This document shows, piece by piece, positions 23,501 through 37,000 of a stretch of 64,000 bases of DNA (the first letter of the stretch is position 1; every line of letters begins with the position of its first letter). The DNA comes from Epiperipatus broadwayi. Lineage: Eukaryota > Onychophora > Udeonychophora > Euonychophora > Peripatidae. The stretch spans positions 2,544,001 through 2,608,000 of the forward strand of contig JAQFVV010012496.1 of NCBI GenBank assembly GCA_028023455.1. Reading direction: 5' to 3'. The notes under the pieces are model-generated. The model worked only from the letters and a program-made list of their open reading frames with translations. It did not search any database and was not told where the DNA came from. The translations under genes and the position numbers were made by a program.

Positions 23501-26500
23501 CGTCATCCCAAACCTTCAGGAAAACATTATTGTGTTTTCATCTTGGACTCCTAGCTTTATAATTAACCAAGGAGGTAAAAGGTGCCTTCTGAAGGGTTGG
23601 ATTGGATCCCAAGATCTTGGTGCACTGCTTCTCGAGTCCCAGGCTCGTCACTGATAAGAGTCACAAGCCAGAAACTAGTCTGTGAATATTGGATGAGTCG
23701 GCACTACATAGGGATTTTATGCACAAACCTTCTTGCATCCATTGATTATGAAGGCTTGCACTTAGGCGGCAGTACTGTATGGAGAGCGTGTGATTGTTAT
23801 TAATAGCCTGTGTAAACATATGAAATGGTGATCACATGATGTTTTGATGGTTTTGTACCTAACCTGACTATGGAATAATGATGACTGGTTTTTGAAAAAC
23901 CAGACACACAAAATTGTATAGATGCTGAATTGAGTTCGGACCTGTATGACTATACAAGCAAATGCGCTTGGATTGAAAACATTATTGTCTTTTCATCTTG
24001 GACTTCCTAGCTCTATAGTTAACCAAATTGGTAACGGGTGGCTGCTGGAGGGTTGCTTTGGATCCTAAGATCTTGGTGCAGTCCTCTCAAATCCAAGGCA
24101 TCTTACTGATGAAAGCCAAAAGTTAGAAACTAATCTAGGGGTATTGAATGAGTGGGCACTAGGTAGCGATTTTATGCTTAAACTTTCTTGCCTCCAGTGA
24201 TTACGAAGGTTGGCACTACTATATGGTGAATTCACTACTGTTATTAATAGCCTCTGTAAGCATATGAAATGATGATCACATGAAATTAAAATATAGTGAT
24301 GTAATTATACCAATTGAACTAATATATAGGATTGATATTGTACCATATTTATTGTATGAAAGTGAGACATGAATTTTTTATTGTTGTAATGTTATAGCAT
24401 TGGAAAAATTTCACTTGAGGATGCTATTTAACATTCTGAAAGTATATTGGCGAGATCCCCAAAACATCATATGATCACCATTTCTTATGTTTACATAGGC
24501 TGTAAGTAACTGTAGCAAACTCTGTACAGTGGTGACACCAAGTGCTAGCCTTCAAAATCAATGGATGCAAGAAGGTTTGTGCATAAAATCCCCATCTAGT
24601 GCCTACTCAGCCAATATCCTCAGATTAATTTCTAGCTTGTGACTTTCATCAGTGAGGAGCCTTGGACTTAAGAGTACTGCACCTATACTTATGGATCTAA
24701 TGCAACCCTCCGGCAGCCATCTTTTACTCATTTAGTTAACTATAAAGTCAGGAGACCAAGATGAAAACACAATGTTTTCAATCTGAGCTCATTCACCTGT
24801 TTAATCATGTAGATCTGAATCCAGTTCAGCATCCATACATTTTGGTGGCCTTTGTTTATCAAAAACCACAGTCACCATCATCTCATAAGCAGGAATAGTA
24901 TAAAACTACCAAAACATCACATGATCACCAGTTCGTATGCTTACACAGTTATTAGCAGTAGCAAATTCTCCAGACAGTAGTGCTACCCAGTGAAAGCTTT
25001 AGTAATCATTGGATGGGTTTGTAAATAAAATCCCCATCTAGTGCCTGCTATCCAATGTGCCTAGACAGATTTCTAGCTTGTGGCTGTTATAATGGCAAGA
25101 TAAGAATAATATTAATAATAATTGTGTTTTGTGGTTTGCTGAATTGTAGGATAGTGAAACTCCATTTGTAGGGATGCATTTTCATCGTTAGACACATAAA
25201 GCATTTGGAACATAATAGACTTCATTAAGACGAGCAGACTATTTATCTCAATGACACTCTAAAGAGACATAAAATCTATTGGGAAAAAAAATAAAAATAG
25301 TCATATATCACATGACTCCACTTCTTTTTTAAGCTTGCTTTAGCAAAGCTCTTTGTTTATATCCTGCAAGCTTAAAAAAGAAGTGGAGTCATGTGATGTA
25401 TGACTATTTTTATTTTTTATTGACTATTTATAGTCTTTGCTTTTTAGCCTTAAGCAATGTTATATTGTTAAGACTTTTAATATATGGTTTGGCTGAAGAT
25501 CTCTCAGCTCCATATAGCTATTTGAGTTAGATAGCTGGGTTTGAAGACATATAGGTGTCTGAAAACTTAGATTTATATAGTCAACTCTTAGATGAATGCT
25601 GGCTTTGGGTTGGTGTTTTTAGATCTAGTATCTGAAGCTACCCTAGCGCCTCTCTGAGGAGTGCCAAAAGCATGAAACCATGGTCAGGGGATGGGGGTTG
25701 GTTTTCAGATAGAGATATTTTAAATGCTTTCTCTTGCTAAGCATTTATCTCAAAGCTTGTTGAGCAATTAGCAAAGCTCTTTGTTTGTAAAATTTATTGC
25801 TTTTGAAGATATATAGTCTTTCAGAAAAAAAGGTTTGCCACAGAAAGGGTGTTGCAAGGCAGCTTTGTAGTAAAACAAGTAAACAGCATAAAAGAATGGT
25901 GTTTATGATATATGAATGTATTTGTAGTTCACATATTGATTTGTTTTTAATTTTTATCTTTTTCTAATTTGTTTGTTCTTGTTTTGTTTTTTTCTGGAGT
26001 TACGATTGCCATATCATTTATGAATTACATTTTGTTTAAATGTCAATTTAAGATGTCATAGAATAATTTTTTTACTGTTTGTTTTTTTAGTTTTTATTTA
26101 ATATTCTTGGGGTTCGTGAATTTCTGCCAAGTAATGAAATAATGAAACTGTTTAGTCAGACCATCTGTAAAGAACATTATATTCAGATACTGTGTGAAAA
26201 CGTTCTCTTTCTTCTATCCGGTTTCGATCCTGATCAGTTAAATAAGGTAATTTTTGATTTATTAACTTTACTTTTGAATCAAAGTGTGATTTTCATATTT
26301 CTGTTTGATTTATTATTTTAAAATTGTAAATATCTTCAAGCGTTGATGGCCGAGTGTTCAGTACAGCTGCCTTACACGCAGATGTCCTGGGTTCCCTTCC
26401 CGGCCGATGCTTTGACACATGGAAAAAAAAAAAATTATAAGTATCAATGCGATATTTATTAATTAGATTATCTTAATATACACGATTCTGTTTTTGTTTT

Positions 26501-29500
26501 TAATATTGAAAAAATTTTGATAAAATTTTTAATCATATACATACGGACAGAAATTTACTCTGAACTTTTTTACTTAACGATCGTAGAGCTTCGTTATAAT
26601 CGTAACACACTTATTAAAACAGTTGGTAAATTTTACACCAAATAAAGTTAAAAACAATTATAATATGTCTAAAGCATGGGTAAGCCTTCCTTACATTCCT
26701 CATATTGCAAAGTGCGCTAACGCATACAGGGTAAGTTTTAGGTCATCGCCTGCTCTTAATTTGTTGAACAATATTGAAGACAAGATACCAGTGGAGCATG
26801 CTCTTCAAGTGGTCTATAAAATGGCAGGCAGTAACCCTTTGTGCAGCTCTGTGAATTACAGTGAATCTCATATATATATAAATTGATCTACATGAATCAC
26901 CCAACACGCATAATTTTACAATGGAGCAAAACAGAAAGATTGACTACCGATTGATCTTTCTTGATCGCGAATGCACCACAGGTCACATGTTTTCTCCATC
27001 CCATGTTAGAATATTTTGCTCTGAAAGGGGCAATAAGAAAAGAAAATACAAAGAGGCTTGGGCGATTGGAAGGATCCACATACCATCAATAGAAAGAGAG
27101 GATTCGTGTGTTCCATTGTCCAAAAAATGGAATATCTAATTGCCTTATTTGCATATTGCACCTCATTTACATATTACATCATCATATCAATTATATAAGA
27201 ACACTTGTACTGCCTAAACTTTATTCTGCACTATGATTCTGGCAGTGTTTTGCAGAAAGCTGGCTCGGTGTTTCCTGACTGAATTTGGATAGAGAAACTA
27301 GGCAAACCTAAATGATAATAGTTTATTGTCATCAGAAATCCTTTGTTGTTTGGTGCAGTGATGGGATGGCTACCCCTGGAGTCAAAGCTATGGATCGCGA
27401 TCCACCTCAGTCACTTCCAACTCTCAAATTTCTTATAAATTCCTGAATAATCCATTTAATTATTATTTTATTTCTGAGTTCCCAGCATGCTTTGGTGCAA
27501 TGATGGAGCAGTGGATTCTGGAACTCAAGATCCATCAATCGCAGCCCTTCTCTGTCATTTCTGATGCTTAATCTTCTTCTTATGGATTTCTGAATAACAA
27601 ACCATATCTTTATCATTGTTTATTATATTATAGGCGGGCGGGCGGGCAGGCAGGCAGGCAGGCAGGTCTGTGGATGGATGGGTGGACTGACAGATAGATA
27701 GATGGAAGGGTGGATGGACAGATAGATAGATGGATGGATGGAAGGGTGGACAGACAGATAGATAGATGGATGGATGGGAGGGTGGACGGACAGATAGATA
27801 GATGGATGGATGGGAGGGTGGACGGACAGATAGATGGATGGATGGAAGGGTGGACGGACAGATAGATAGATGGATGGATGGAAGGGTGGACGGACAGATA
27901 GATAGATGGATGGATGGAAGGGTGGACGGACAGATAGATAGATGGATGGATGGAAGGGTGGACGGACAGATAGATAGATGGATGGATGGAAGGTGGACGG
28001 ACAGATAGATAGATGGATGGATGGAAGGTGGACGGACAGATAGATAGATGGATGGACAGATAGGAAGGGTGGACGGACAGATAGATAGATGGATGGAAGG
28101 GTGGACGGACAGATAGATAGATGGATGGATAGAAGGGTGGACGGACAGATAGATAGATGGATGGATGGAAGGTGTGGACGGACAGATAGATAGATGGATG
28201 GATGGAAGGGTGGACGGACAGATAGATAGATAGATGGATGGAAGGGTGGGTGCATGGGTAGGTAGATAGATAGATAGACAAACAGAAAGATAGACAGACA
28301 GATAGATAGACAGTCAGTCAATTACTGCAATTTAATTAATGTCAAACTTGCATCCCTTCACAAGATAGTAAAAGGGGATAGAAACCAGTTCCTACCTTGC
28401 TTGAGAATTGTGCAATGAAAAATATAATTCGTTATTGAATAACCTCTAGTTTAATGAATGACTAATAAAAATTATTAATGTTTAGGCGTGCTTTCTCAAA
28501 TTTATTACTCCATTAAATTTTTATTAACTTGTATTATTTTTATTTTATATGTTTTTTTAAGAGTTATTTTTATTAATATTTTAATGTGTAAATTATACCA
28601 ATGATGTCTATGTCCTTTTAAAAATGTATCGCACACACACACATAATTGTATCATTGCAAATTATATTGCAGCTTGAATTAGTTACATTACAAAGCTTCA
28701 TAGCCAAAAAAAACCTCCTAGATTGATCAATAAATGTAAAAAAATGCTGTGTTTTTCTGAAGGTTTGTGATGATGATGTTTTAGTTGTATTTATATGTTG
28801 GACTATTTTCATCATCTTACATGAGTATTGAATGTCTTTAGAAAATTTCAAATCCATTCAACTATTAGTAATTGCACAGGGTTTAGTATACACATAATGT
28901 TTTGTAAGGTATTTTTCCCTCTCTTCAGGTGTTGCTGGCCTGATCAGTAACAATACTAGATTCTTGAGTATTGAATTTTAAGGTAATGTTCTAACCAACT
29001 GAGCCTTAAAATTTAATACTCAAGAATCTAAAAATCCAGGTTCGATTCCCATGCTAGTACTATCACTGGTCAGGCTAGCAACACCTGAAGAAGAGAGAAG
29101 AAGAATACCTCTCGAAACGTGCATGTACTACCCTAAAACTTCATTTCCTTGTTTTGCTAAGTGCAAACCATCTCTACTATATAACTCCCTCTTACTAATA
29201 AAATAATCCCATTTCTCTCCATTTATAAAACATGCCCTATCTAACATATATCTATTGCCAAATTTTGGCAATAATCTATATATTCCTACTCTTCCTTTAA
29301 TCTGACTCAAATTACTAATCAATTCTATGTACTAATCCATTACTCTCTAATGGCTCTGACAAATTATTTGTCCCTACCATAATATACACATCTCTACTGG
29401 TTTCTTTATTTTATCTTTAACATCCCTAATTCTAACTCCAGGCAGACATTCTTATATACCTGTTTCTACTTTTCCTTGCAATTATATCTACATTCTCTAA

Positions 29501-32500
29501 TTAGCAAATCTTCTATCTATACTGGCTCTTAGTTTGCTTTCCCTACTTTTTCCGTAACATTCTACTTTTTATCATTCCTATTCAATAATTTCTTTATTTA
29601 CTCACACTTCATCTCTAATGATTTTAATTTTACTTCTGCATCCTTTACCGTTTCCTCTATTTTATTTATTCTTTGGCTAACCATCTCCATTGCACTACTT
29701 ATTTTTTCATCCATATCTCTTGTCACTCCACTAAAAACATAATCTATCCTATCTTCCTCAACTACATTTTGCTCCTTGTCTGCTCACTTTCTCTTTAAAT
29801 TATCTACATTTAGAAACCACTTTTTCACCTCTTCTATCACATTTACACACTGTCTATATAACCACATACTTGTTACATCCTTCTTCGTCTTATTTAAGCA
29901 TTTCAAATGGTAAACCACATCACATATTGTACATTCTACCACAGCATGCCTAATTTTTTTCTGACCATTATATATGCATTTCTTATTTTTCTAGCCCCCT
30001 ACTCTATATATAACTTTATGCTTTCTATCCTACTCTTCAAACTCCTTTATACAAAAGGAGGAAAACTATTTTCTTCAATGGTGATCGATAAATACGTTTT
30101 TCCCAACCTTGAGACTCAGAACGTTATCTTCTTTTTCAAATAACTTACTGGCTTTCTTAAATTAAAACATCTTTAGTAGCAAAATTACTAAAAACCAACT
30201 AATCTTATGTACAAAGCCTCCTTACAGTAACACCCTCTCAACAAAAATTTTTTTACTTCTATATTTAAAATGGCGTAACAAAAAACTTTCCAAACGTTAT
30301 CAATATTATTTCCAATCTTTCCAAATCCTATTCAATCTGTCTCTCTTGACCCCAATTTTCTCTCCATATCTATACAATAACCACACATTTTCATAGCAAT
30401 AATTTTTTGGGAGGATGATAATTGTAAAAGAAAATATAAACTTTTAACTTTATTTTTATATTGGACTATTTCCATCATCTAATATGTGTGTTGAATGTCT
30501 TTAGAAAAGTTTAATTTTATTTAAATATTCCAAATACATTCAACTGTTAGTAATATCACAGCAAACAGGTTAGTATATGCACCAACTGTTAGTAATATCA
30601 CAGCAAACAAGTTAGTATATTCACTAACTGTTAGTAATATCACAGCAAACAGGTTAGTGTATGTATGCACAATGTTTCAAGAGGTATTTTTCTTCCCCTC
30701 TTCTTCAGGTGTTGCTGGCCTGACCAGTGACAGTACTAGCATGGGTCCTTAGATTCTTGATTACCTTAAAATTCAATAATCAAGAATCTAAGGACCCAGG
30801 TTCGAATCCCGTGCTAGTACTGTCACTGGCCAGGCCAGCAACACCTGAAGAAGAGGGGAGAAAAATACCTCTCGGAACATTGTGCATATACTGACCCGTT
30901 TGCTGTGATATTACTAACAGTTGAATTTATTTGGAATATTTAAATAAAATTAAACTTCTCTAAAGACATTCAACACCATCATCACAAACCCTCAGGAAAA
31001 ATCTTAACTTACCTTGCGGAACAGAACAGTTTCCCCATACAGTTGTGCCGCCAAGTACAAGCCTTTGTAATTAATGAATGCAGGAAGGTTTGTGCATAAA
31101 ATCCCTATTTAGGGCCTACTCATCCAATATCCCAGACTACTGTGTGATGAGTTTGGTACTTTTTTAATTATATTTTATCCTTATTATATAAAAGTAAGAA
31201 GAATTGAGAAAACAAATTAATAGTGATGAAATGCATATTGGAGAAACAGGAAATTCAATAGAACTAAAGTTTTGGCTATATGGGAAGAATAAATCACCAA
31301 TAAATTATTATTTTTTTTTAAAAAAAAAAAAAGGTATATATTCGAAAGTCAAAGATTATCGTGCGATTAATATATAAAAAAAATATAAAGGATTATTAAA
31401 AATTAATTAAACTGTATACATTTTTGTACTACTACTTAAGTAATATTTACAAAGGCAATAAACCTAAAGCTTGTGCGGTTAAAAATGCGAAGGTAGGGAC
31501 CTCTACAGGTCTTAACCACAAGCTTAGTAAAACCAAAAGAGAGAATTAAAATGCAGGAACAAATTGGATTGGTCTATTCTCTATATATGATAGATTAACG
31601 AGATTAAGCATAGTAATAGATTAAAAATTATATAGATTTCTTTACAGTTTTTTTTTTTTTTGTTTATTTATTCATTAAAAAAAGAATGAAATTAGTTAAG
31701 GATATATTAATATGAGATATAATAAAGAAATACATGGTATAAAATTAGTAACTATATTACGGTCAATTAAATAATATAATTTTAAGAAACAGCTACGATT
31801 AAATGTACAGTTATTAGTTATTATTATATAAGAGTTAAAACTTGAAAATTTTTCTATATGTTGAAAAATATGTTTATTTACAATTATAATTATTAATATT
31901 TGAATACAGGTGTACTTTATATGCTTGGAGGTTTAGATGTAATTATAGGGGATTTGAACATAGACTTTCAAGCTTCCCTCAGCTATCCAATCTATTTCAT
32001 ACAACCAATAAACCCAGCACTGATTGGATATATATATATGGGAGATAATGACTGAATCAACTGATGAGTGCTGATTCAGCACAAAGTACGTTTATTGGAG
32101 ATCATTTATCTTTTTTCACATGTGTGGTTATGGGTATCGGTTGTAAGAGATAGAATGAATAGTTGAGGCAAGCTTGACAGTTTGTGTTCCAATCCCCTAT
32201 AATTATAATCATTTTAAATATATATTTTATAAAAATTAAGTTACAAATGTTTGGATGTTTGCATATTGTAAAATGTAATATAACAAAATGTGAAATATTT
32301 GCAAATCTCTGACGAAAATTTCAGGTTAGCTAAAATATCACATGATCGCCATTCTTTATGCTTACACAAGCGTAAAGAATGGTGATCATGTGATGTGTAG
32401 TGTTTTAATACCAATCCTGTCCAATAGGATTATAGTGGCAGTGATTATTAAATAACCAAAAAGTCTGGATGTTGAACTGAGTTCACAATCAGACTATACA

Positions 32501-34017
32501 AGCTAATGAGCTTGAATTGAAAACATTATTATTGTGTTTTTCATTTTGGACTCAAAGCTTTATAGTTAGCTAATAAAGTAAAAAGTGACTGCTGGGGGGT
32601 TGCATTGGATCCTAAGATCTAGGTGCAGTGCTCTCAGATCTAAGACTCCTCATCTGATGAAAGCCACAAGCTAAAAACTAGTCTGGGAGTAATGGATGAG
32701 TAGGCACTAGATAGAGATTTTATGCACAAACCTTCCTGCATCTATTGATTACTCTGGCTTGCTCTGAGTGGTGCTACTGTCGGAAGAATTTTGCCTCTAT
32801 GTCAGCTAAAATAGTTGAATAAATAAAATAAAATTTAAAAACTGCTTATAAAGTGCAATAGAGTGTGAGACATTTGTTACACTATAGATTTAATTAATCT
32901 ATTTGTTCAGTATACTTAATGTTTATTGTATAAGTAATTAGAGAGATTTTAACTAAGATTAATAGGAGGATAAATGTACATTGAAAATTCTGAGTTCAAA
33001 TCACTCTAATTACTTATACAATGTATATTGTTATTGCATAATTCCAGTAATTGCATTTACATATATATTTATTTATTCAAAAGATATATAAAAATAAATA
33101 AATAAAATTTGCTTAACCTTTAATCATTGATTATATTGATTTTAAATAAATTACCCTCCTACACATAGATCTATATTATGAACACAAATAATTAGATAAA
33201 TTATACAAAGAAAAAACAATTATGTAATAGTTATTTTTTAAAATTAATCTATTCCCCATCATCTGTAAATTCATAATTTATATATATATAATCATTAAAA
33301 ATCAGTCAAACCTTAGACAATCCCAATATCATTAATAATCAACAATCTCAAACTGTTGTCATGGCAACTTCCTTTTAACAATAATATACAATGTAAAAGA
33401 ATAAAACAGCTTTTAATAACCCATTGGAATTGAAGTCCTCTTTGGCAGCGCTCTTTGGACTTGTCAACTGGTGGAAAGTGTTTATTCTAGAAATAGAATG
33501 AAGGAGGCATGCTCTATAACTGGCCTGATTTCAAACTTGGGAAGTAGACATGGAAGGCAAATGAGCTACTACTATATAATGCAGTCCTTCTTCCATTTGT
33601 ATAGTGAACAAAATTTAGTGTCTCTCCTTTTAGTTTATTTGATGAAATAGGTAGATTAATCATCTAGGTAGATTGTTTGAACCTGGAAAGTTATATTTGC
33701 TTCTTAATGTGTAGCATTGGATTCTTTATTAGAATTTTGAATTGATAAAAAAATTTAAAAGTCAACCAATTTATATAATGAATAATAATTCTGTAATGTA
33801 ATTTTCACTATATCTGTGTCCTGCAAGGGTATGGACTGGTTTTTATCCACTTTTAACGCCATGTGGATGGATATAATCATAAACATATGACCAAAGATAT
33901 GTGAAAAAGATCTCATGCTGAACCAGCACTCATCAGTTAGCCCAGATCACAATCTATTTCACATATCTTTATCATTGTTCAGTATATACAGACAGACAGA
34001 CAGAGATAGACAGACAG

Positions 34018-34048
<31 letters not shown>

Positions 34049-37000
34049 TAGATAGATAGATGAATGGACGGACGGATGGACGGGCGGACGGATGGATAGG
34101 CAGGCAACAAATTGCTACAGTTTAATTCGTAAGGGTCAAAGTTGTAAAGGCAGCAGATTTGACACATTAAATAAACTGTAGTAATTTGCTATCTATATAT
34201 ATTGAACAATGATAAAGGTATGTATAAGAGATTGTGGTCTGGGCTAACTAATTAATGTTGGTTCAGCATGAAATGTGAATGTTGGGGTTCATAGATCTTT
34301 TTTGAACCATGTGTTTATGATTGTATCTCTCCCCAAGATGTTAAAAGTGGAAAGAAACCCAATTCCTACCTTGCCTGAGATGGTTGAAAATTACACTGCA
34401 GAAATATTATTCGATATTGGATAATCTCTAGTCTAATTCAAAATTAACCAGCTTTTCGAGTAGTTGTTCCTGACCAGTGCAATGAAACGTTGAATTTATC
34501 ACTTAGGAGAAAACTATGATTTTTTATACTGCCTTGGTAAGGACTCATAGGAGTTGAAAGTGCTTGGAAATAGTTATTTTATTTATTAAAGATTCTCTGT
34601 TTTAGCAATTGATGAATTGTTACATTGTAATGTATGAATGACTCATAAAAATTATTACTAAACCAATTGCTTTAGTATACAGAATATATGTCAGCAAATC
34701 TTTTTTCACCCCCACTAGTAATATTTCAATACTAAGTATGGTTTTGTTTATATTTTCATACACAATGTTTAATATTTATCCATTTAACTGCTTTGATTTA
34801 CATTATGTCAAACATTTGTATTAATAACTATAACACTACTAATATAGAGTAACAACAGTCTTGATTAGATTTACTTAAAAAGTATCTTAATGATGTAAAG
34901 GTTTTCATTATTCTATGATGAAGTTACAGATTTGAGATGCTATGATCAAATTCTATCAGCTATAGTATTATGTCATTAGCTATCCCAATCTGCCTTCCGA
35001 CAGACACTTTACCATACATTATTTAAATGCTTTTTAGTAATATGTTTTTATATATATTCATAACAGACCAGATTACCTGTCTATGTGGCTCATACACCTG
35101 CTGGCACATCAACTCAGAATATTGTCCATTTTGCACAGGTATTGAATATTTTTATTTCTTTTAACTGCGTAATTTTATTTGATTGTAATTACTAGAAAAT
35201 GTGTAAGTTTTTTTTGTTGTTTTTTTCCAACAGAGTTATTTTAATGTGGACACAATGAAAAAGATATTATTATTTCTCTATAAAATAGGCCCCTTTCTTA
35301 GCAGTATACATTTTACGGATATAGTGCTCTTTGTAGAGCATTAGATTTTCATCGCAATTAAGAATCTGATTAGGAATTTATAAAAATCTAAACTATTTTT
35401 TCTAATAATATGTAACTTCATAGAACTTCTAAAGCTTACGATTTTCAGTTTCGTAAAAATGAAGAAATTTCATCAGCAAGGCGTATCTGATACCTATCAT
35501 CAGATAAGAAAGTATGGGGACTTGCAGAATTTGCCTGTTCGCCCAGGCCCAATTCTGGTTTGGTATCTTGATGATACTTTGTAATACGATCATCTCCAAA
35601 AAAAAAGAACCTCATTTTTCTTTTACAGAAATAGGTTGACAGTTATTATGTCCGCTTTTTTTTTTTGTTTTTGTTTCTGCATATTTATAAAAGCTGATCT
35701 GCGTAACTCTTGGGTTCTATAACAATTTTTTGGAATAATGTATCATCAAAAATGTAAAATCAAATTATTTCTATATATAGTAATTCCTTATCTCTCAGTG
35801 AAGAGGATTGTTAAGCACAGTAGTGGATTATTTTGTATATATTGGATGTTAAGCTCTATCGTTATTATAATATTCTCTTTTTCCTAATTGTAACTATTTT
35901 TCTCATCCATACTTGGAACTTCTTCACTCATGTTGTCGTCGCTGCCTAAAATAGAGTCACACTCTAAATCAGAATAATCAAAACTCATTCCAAGAGTGCA
36001 TCAATGTTCATTGATGTGATGTAGATGCCATTTTTATCCAACAAAAAAAAAATATCTACTCAATGTAGTTTTTGTAAAGTAGAACACAATTTCGTGTGTA
36101 AACTAGAAATCTTAATTATATATATAATGTATGTATATCAAAGCCTATATTAATTATATATAATAATATTGAAAATCTATATAAAAAAAATGTAATCTGT
36201 AAATGCATGTTTTTATTATAATGGGCAGAAAACGCATAGTCTGTAATATGTATGAAATAAATAATCAAATATCTTTCACCATGTATAATAGAAGTCCTAA
36301 TTATATATATTGTAACAGTCAGCTGAGACTTACAGATATTTCTAAATTCATCACCAGAGGGCGCCATTGAATTTGCCATCTAGAAATTTTTTTACATTAA
36401 AACATCAAGCTTCATTAGATATTTAATGACCAATATCTATATAGGAAGATTATAATTTATTGACGAGGACATCTAACCATAGTTCTTAACCACTGCAAGT
36501 ACTTAATTTATTTCCACTAAGTCACAGAGATCATGAAAGAGGGGGAGAAATTTATCGAAAAATTGGGAGTTTGGATCAGAATTAAATGGCTCCTTACTGG
36601 AATAATTTTTGTGTGGAATGATGGATGACAGTTTCAGAAAAGTCTTCTTGAGCAATACGAATTTAAACTATAAAATCGCAATGGATAAGTGGATCGCCCA
36701 GGAGACTATACTGTGTAACACTTCCGGATATGGATTGCCTCAACAATTAGAGAAAATATCTTTGACTAAAGAAAAATTGAAACAGAAATTTATTGACTCC
36801 CAGCAGAGAGAAAAAAGGGCAGACATGCTATTGCTGTGGAAAGCTAGGACATTCAAAAATTAATTATTAAGATAAGGATAAAATATTTAGAAATTATGAC
36901 TTGAAAGGACATTTAGCAGCTGTTTGCCATTTTAGAGATCACACACTGCTAAATAACAGAAAACCAGCCTACAAATCTTGGGGAGAGATGGAGTATATGA

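Larger units (their letters stand above)
23523..24300 (+). mobile_element. Head-to-tail dimer of a hammerhead-bearing 455-bp unit (family B)
   Basis: The sequence AAACATTATTGT.TTTCATC recurs about 453 bp later, near 23978. The hammerhead boxes CTGATAA (23651) and CTGATGA (24106) are 455 bp apart, and TTTTATGCxxAAxCTTCTTGC and CATATGAAATGxTGATCACA also recur with this spacing. Both copies point the same way, giving roughly one and two thirds units. Head-to-tail copies with a ribozyme in each unit are the organisation expected of retrozymes, whose RNA self-cleaves to unit length and circularises. There is no protein-coding capacity; the 73-codon frame at 23582-23803 runs through the repeat. Confidence 0.75.

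Noticed and set aside
27632-28318. CRISPR-like array
   Set aside because: The repeats are simple tetranucleotide-based units with no conserved repeat/unique spacer alternation, in a eukaryotic intron.
27623-28321. 232- and 217-residue open frames on the minus strand
   Set aside because: They are produced by the stop-free GATA/GATG minisatellite; several frames are open at once and the product is pure repeat.
29907-30143. 78-codon plus-strand frame
   Set aside because: It lies antisense to the LINE ORF1 relic and shows no domain.
30835-30885. CTGAAGAAGAGGGG...CCTCTCGGAAC in family C as a hammerhead
   Set aside because: It resembles the core order, but helix I is not found and the position before the cleavage point would be G, which is not allowed. 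Recorded only as hammerhead-like.
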